The translations under genes were made by a program, and so were the position numbers. Source: Paracoccaceae bacterium (GTDB lineage: Bacteria; Pseudomonadota; Alphaproteobacteria; Rhodobacterales; Rhodobacteraceae). From it: a stretch of DNA of 14,565 nucleotides. A model generated the notes under the pieces. It was given only the letters and a program-made list of their open reading frames with translations. It ran no database searches and was not told the origin of the DNA. Shown here piece by piece: positions 13,291 through 14,565 of this stretch; the stretch's first letter is position 1, and each line of letters begins with the position of its first letter. Where the stretch lies: NCBI GenBank assembly GCA_021648225.1, contig JAKITE010000066.1, positions 1 to 14,565 on the forward strand. Reading direction: 5' to 3'.

Positions 13291-13389
13291 TGGATTTCCT
13301 TTTGCTGCAAAACCATAGCTTCTAAAACAGACAGCATTAAGCACCGCACTGCAAGCCTAAGTTAAACACAAATGCACCCCACGGAATAC

Positions 13390-13417
13390 TTGACAAAACA
13401 ACAGGCGTTACTACAAG
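13390..13417 (+). promoter_or_regulatory. Candidate promoter of the LysM-like gene
   Basis: TTGACA (13390-13395) is a perfect -35. TACAAG (13412-13417) follows after 16 bases as a moderate -10. The start site would be near 13424, giving a leader of about 35 bases with AGGA (13449-13452) before the ATG at 13458. No equally good promoter is seen for the divergent operon. Confidence 0.5.
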
Positions 13418-13457
13418 CATATCCGATAATTTTTGATTAGCGAGTATAGGATAAATA

Positions 13458-14252
13458 ATGAAACGCATATTTTTGGCAGTTATTGGTTGCACCTTTGCAA
13501 CCTCGACATTTGCCAGCCCGATTTTTAAAAACCCGACCTTTATTACCAATACATGGGCGCCCTTGCTTGTTGCACAGTCGAATGGCACCACCCTTTCCGA
13601 CAGCGACTTACGTCGTATTAATTTTTATGCGCACCGCTGTCTGGAAGATATTTTGGCACTTGGTGATACCCCCGAAGCGCTGGTGCTGCAAACCCTGCGC
13701 CGGGATATTGGCCGGCTCATCGAAGCCGGAGAGAAGTCCGGGCTAAGCCAACAGCAAACCGCGGATTACTTTCAGGAATATGTCAGCCAAAACGGGCTGA
13801 ATCTGGTGCCGAAATATTTGCTGGAACCGTCAGGAAAAATTGAAACCCGCGCCCTTTTTCAAGCGGTTATACTTAACCTTGCGGAACAAAAAACCAACAT
13901 AGTTGACATAGATGCCATCAATAATGCCGATTTACTGGCGATTCAGTCGATTAATGCAGTGGCAATCCCGAACAAGCCTGAATTACAACCTGAACAGATT
14001 GAAACCCTTGCCCTACCGGTAATTGAACCAGATGCCGACCCTGTAACCCGCGCAATTCTGGAGCGGGTCAGGGTGCAGGACAACCAGTGGGTTATCGAGG
14101 TTATACAGGGGGATTCGCTGGGCCAATATGCGGCTGCAATTTACAAAGACCGGCTATTGTTCCGGCCCATATTCGAGGCAAACCGTGCGGTTTTATCCTC
14201 CCCCAATATCTTGCTATTGGGCACGGTTTTGGTATTGCCACGCCTTGAATAA
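13458..14252 (+). CDS. Secreted LysM-like domain protein
   Basis: This 264-residue protein has a signal peptide (MKRIFLAVIGCTFATSTFA, cleavage near residue 19-20). The C-terminal ~50 residues look like a LysM peptidoglycan-binding domain: WVIEVIQGDSLGQYAAAIYKD, then a Phe/Ile-Asn segment (FRPIFEANR) and a final GTVLVLP. Residues ~45-190 are a helical region of unknown fold, containing DLRRINFYAHRCLEDILALG. No hydrolase or transpeptidase domain is present, so it is more likely a periplasmic wall-associated or adaptor protein than a lytic enzyme. AGGA precedes the ATG and a TTGACA-type promoter lies upstream. It converges on fabI with only 2 bases between the stop codons and no palindromic repeat between them. 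Confidence 0.75.
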   Translation: MKRIFLAVIGCTFATSTFASPIFKNPTFITNTWAPLLVAQSNGTTLSDSDLRRINFYAHRCLEDILALGDTPEALVLQTLRRDIGRLIEAGEKSGLSQQQTADYFQEYVSQNGLNLVPKYLLEPSGKIETRALFQAVILNLAEQKTNIVDIDAINNADLLAIQSINAVAIPNKPELQPEQIETLALPVIEPDADPVTRAILERVRVQDNQWVIEVIQGDSLGQYAAAIYKDRLLFRPIFEANRAVLSSPNILLLGTVLVLPRLE

Positions 14253-14254
14253 GG

Positions 14255-14565
14255 TTACAGGTTTTCGGTCTGGGCCATGCCGGTGATATGATAGCCGCCA
14301 TCAACAAAAATAATCTCGCCGGTGGTATGGGCTGAAAGATCGCTCATCAAATACATCGCCGTGCCACCCACGCTTTCAAGCGTTGCGTTTTGGCGCATCG
14401 GTGAATTTTCCTCGGTATGGCGATAGACCTTGCGCGCCCCGCCAATGGCGGCACCGGCAAGGGTTTTCATCGGGCCGGGGCTGACGGCATTTACGCGAAT
14501 ACCCTCTGGCCCCAGATCATTGGCCAGATAGCGCACAGTGCTTTCCAAAGCGGCTTTGGCCACGC
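14255..14565 (-). CDS. fabI: Enoyl-ACP reductase (NADH), C-terminal part
   Basis: This is the C-terminal ~103 residues of an SDR-type enoyl-ACP reductase, which completes each elongation cycle of fatty acid synthesis. The partial frame begins VAKAALESTVRYLANDLG, where this lysine is the catalytic one of the FabI Tyr-x6-Lys pair. It continues IRVNAVSPGPMKTLA, SPMRQNATLESVGG and the ending FVDGGYHITGM. GPMKTLA and the final VDGGYHI are typical of FabI rather than FabG. The start, the NAD-binding motif and the catalytic tyrosine lie beyond the right edge, and the GTG seen there is an internal valine codon, not a start. It converges on the LysM-like gene. Confidence 0.92.
   Translation of the reverse strand, partial: VAKAALESTVRYLANDLGPEGIRVNAVSPGPMKTLAGAAIGGARKVYRHTEENSPMRQNATLESVGGTAMYLMSDLSAHTTGEIIFVDGGYHITGMAQTENL

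Overview
The window looks like chromosomal DNA of an alphaproteobacterium, most likely a Rhodobacterales (Roseobacter-like) lineage. The reasons are the moderately GC-rich housekeeping genes, a flavin-dependent ThyX, an E. coli-type IlvD, a haloacid dehalogenase / hydrolase / PLP-lyase operon of roseobacter flavour, and the protein-level character of GcvP, GlpD and SelO. No species call is possible from sequence reading alone.

Layout, left to right. The 3' end of gcvP (+) converges on glpD (-) across a perfect hairpin repeat. selO (-) lies upstream of glpD on the same strand. A small secreted protein gene (+) diverges from selO. Next comes a nearly 400-base spacer (3873-4269) packed with direct and inverted repeats. 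DUF4238 (-), an AT-rich gene, overlaps the end of thyX (-). thyX diverges from asd (+). Downstream of asd is a second AT-rich gene of the DUF4062 class (+). It is followed by a frameshifted small gene remnant and then ilvD (+). ilvD converges on a three-gene minus-strand operon: HAD type II dehalogenase, alpha/beta hydrolase and threonine/serine dehydratase-like lyase, joined by two ATGA stop/start overlaps. A secreted LysM-like protein gene (+) diverges from that operon and converges, with 2 bases between stop codons, on the 3' part of fabI (-), which runs off the right edge.

The genes do not form one pathway. They cover glycine cleavage, glycerol-3-phosphate oxidation, protein AMPylation, thymidylate synthesis, aspartate-family and branched-chain amino acid synthesis, and fatty acid synthesis.

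Three signals stand out. First, a palindromic repeat family with a GTAGGGTG foot occurs four times, only between convergent genes. Twice its GTAG foot forms the TAG stop codon of the neighbouring gene. Second, two AT-rich, probably acquired genes (DUF4238 and DUF4062) flank the thyX-asd pair. Third, a 16-bp stem covers both the ribosome binding site and the start codon of the DUF4062 gene, and a related inverted motif sits at that gene's stop codon. I see no CRISPR array, rRNA, tRNA or transposase gene.
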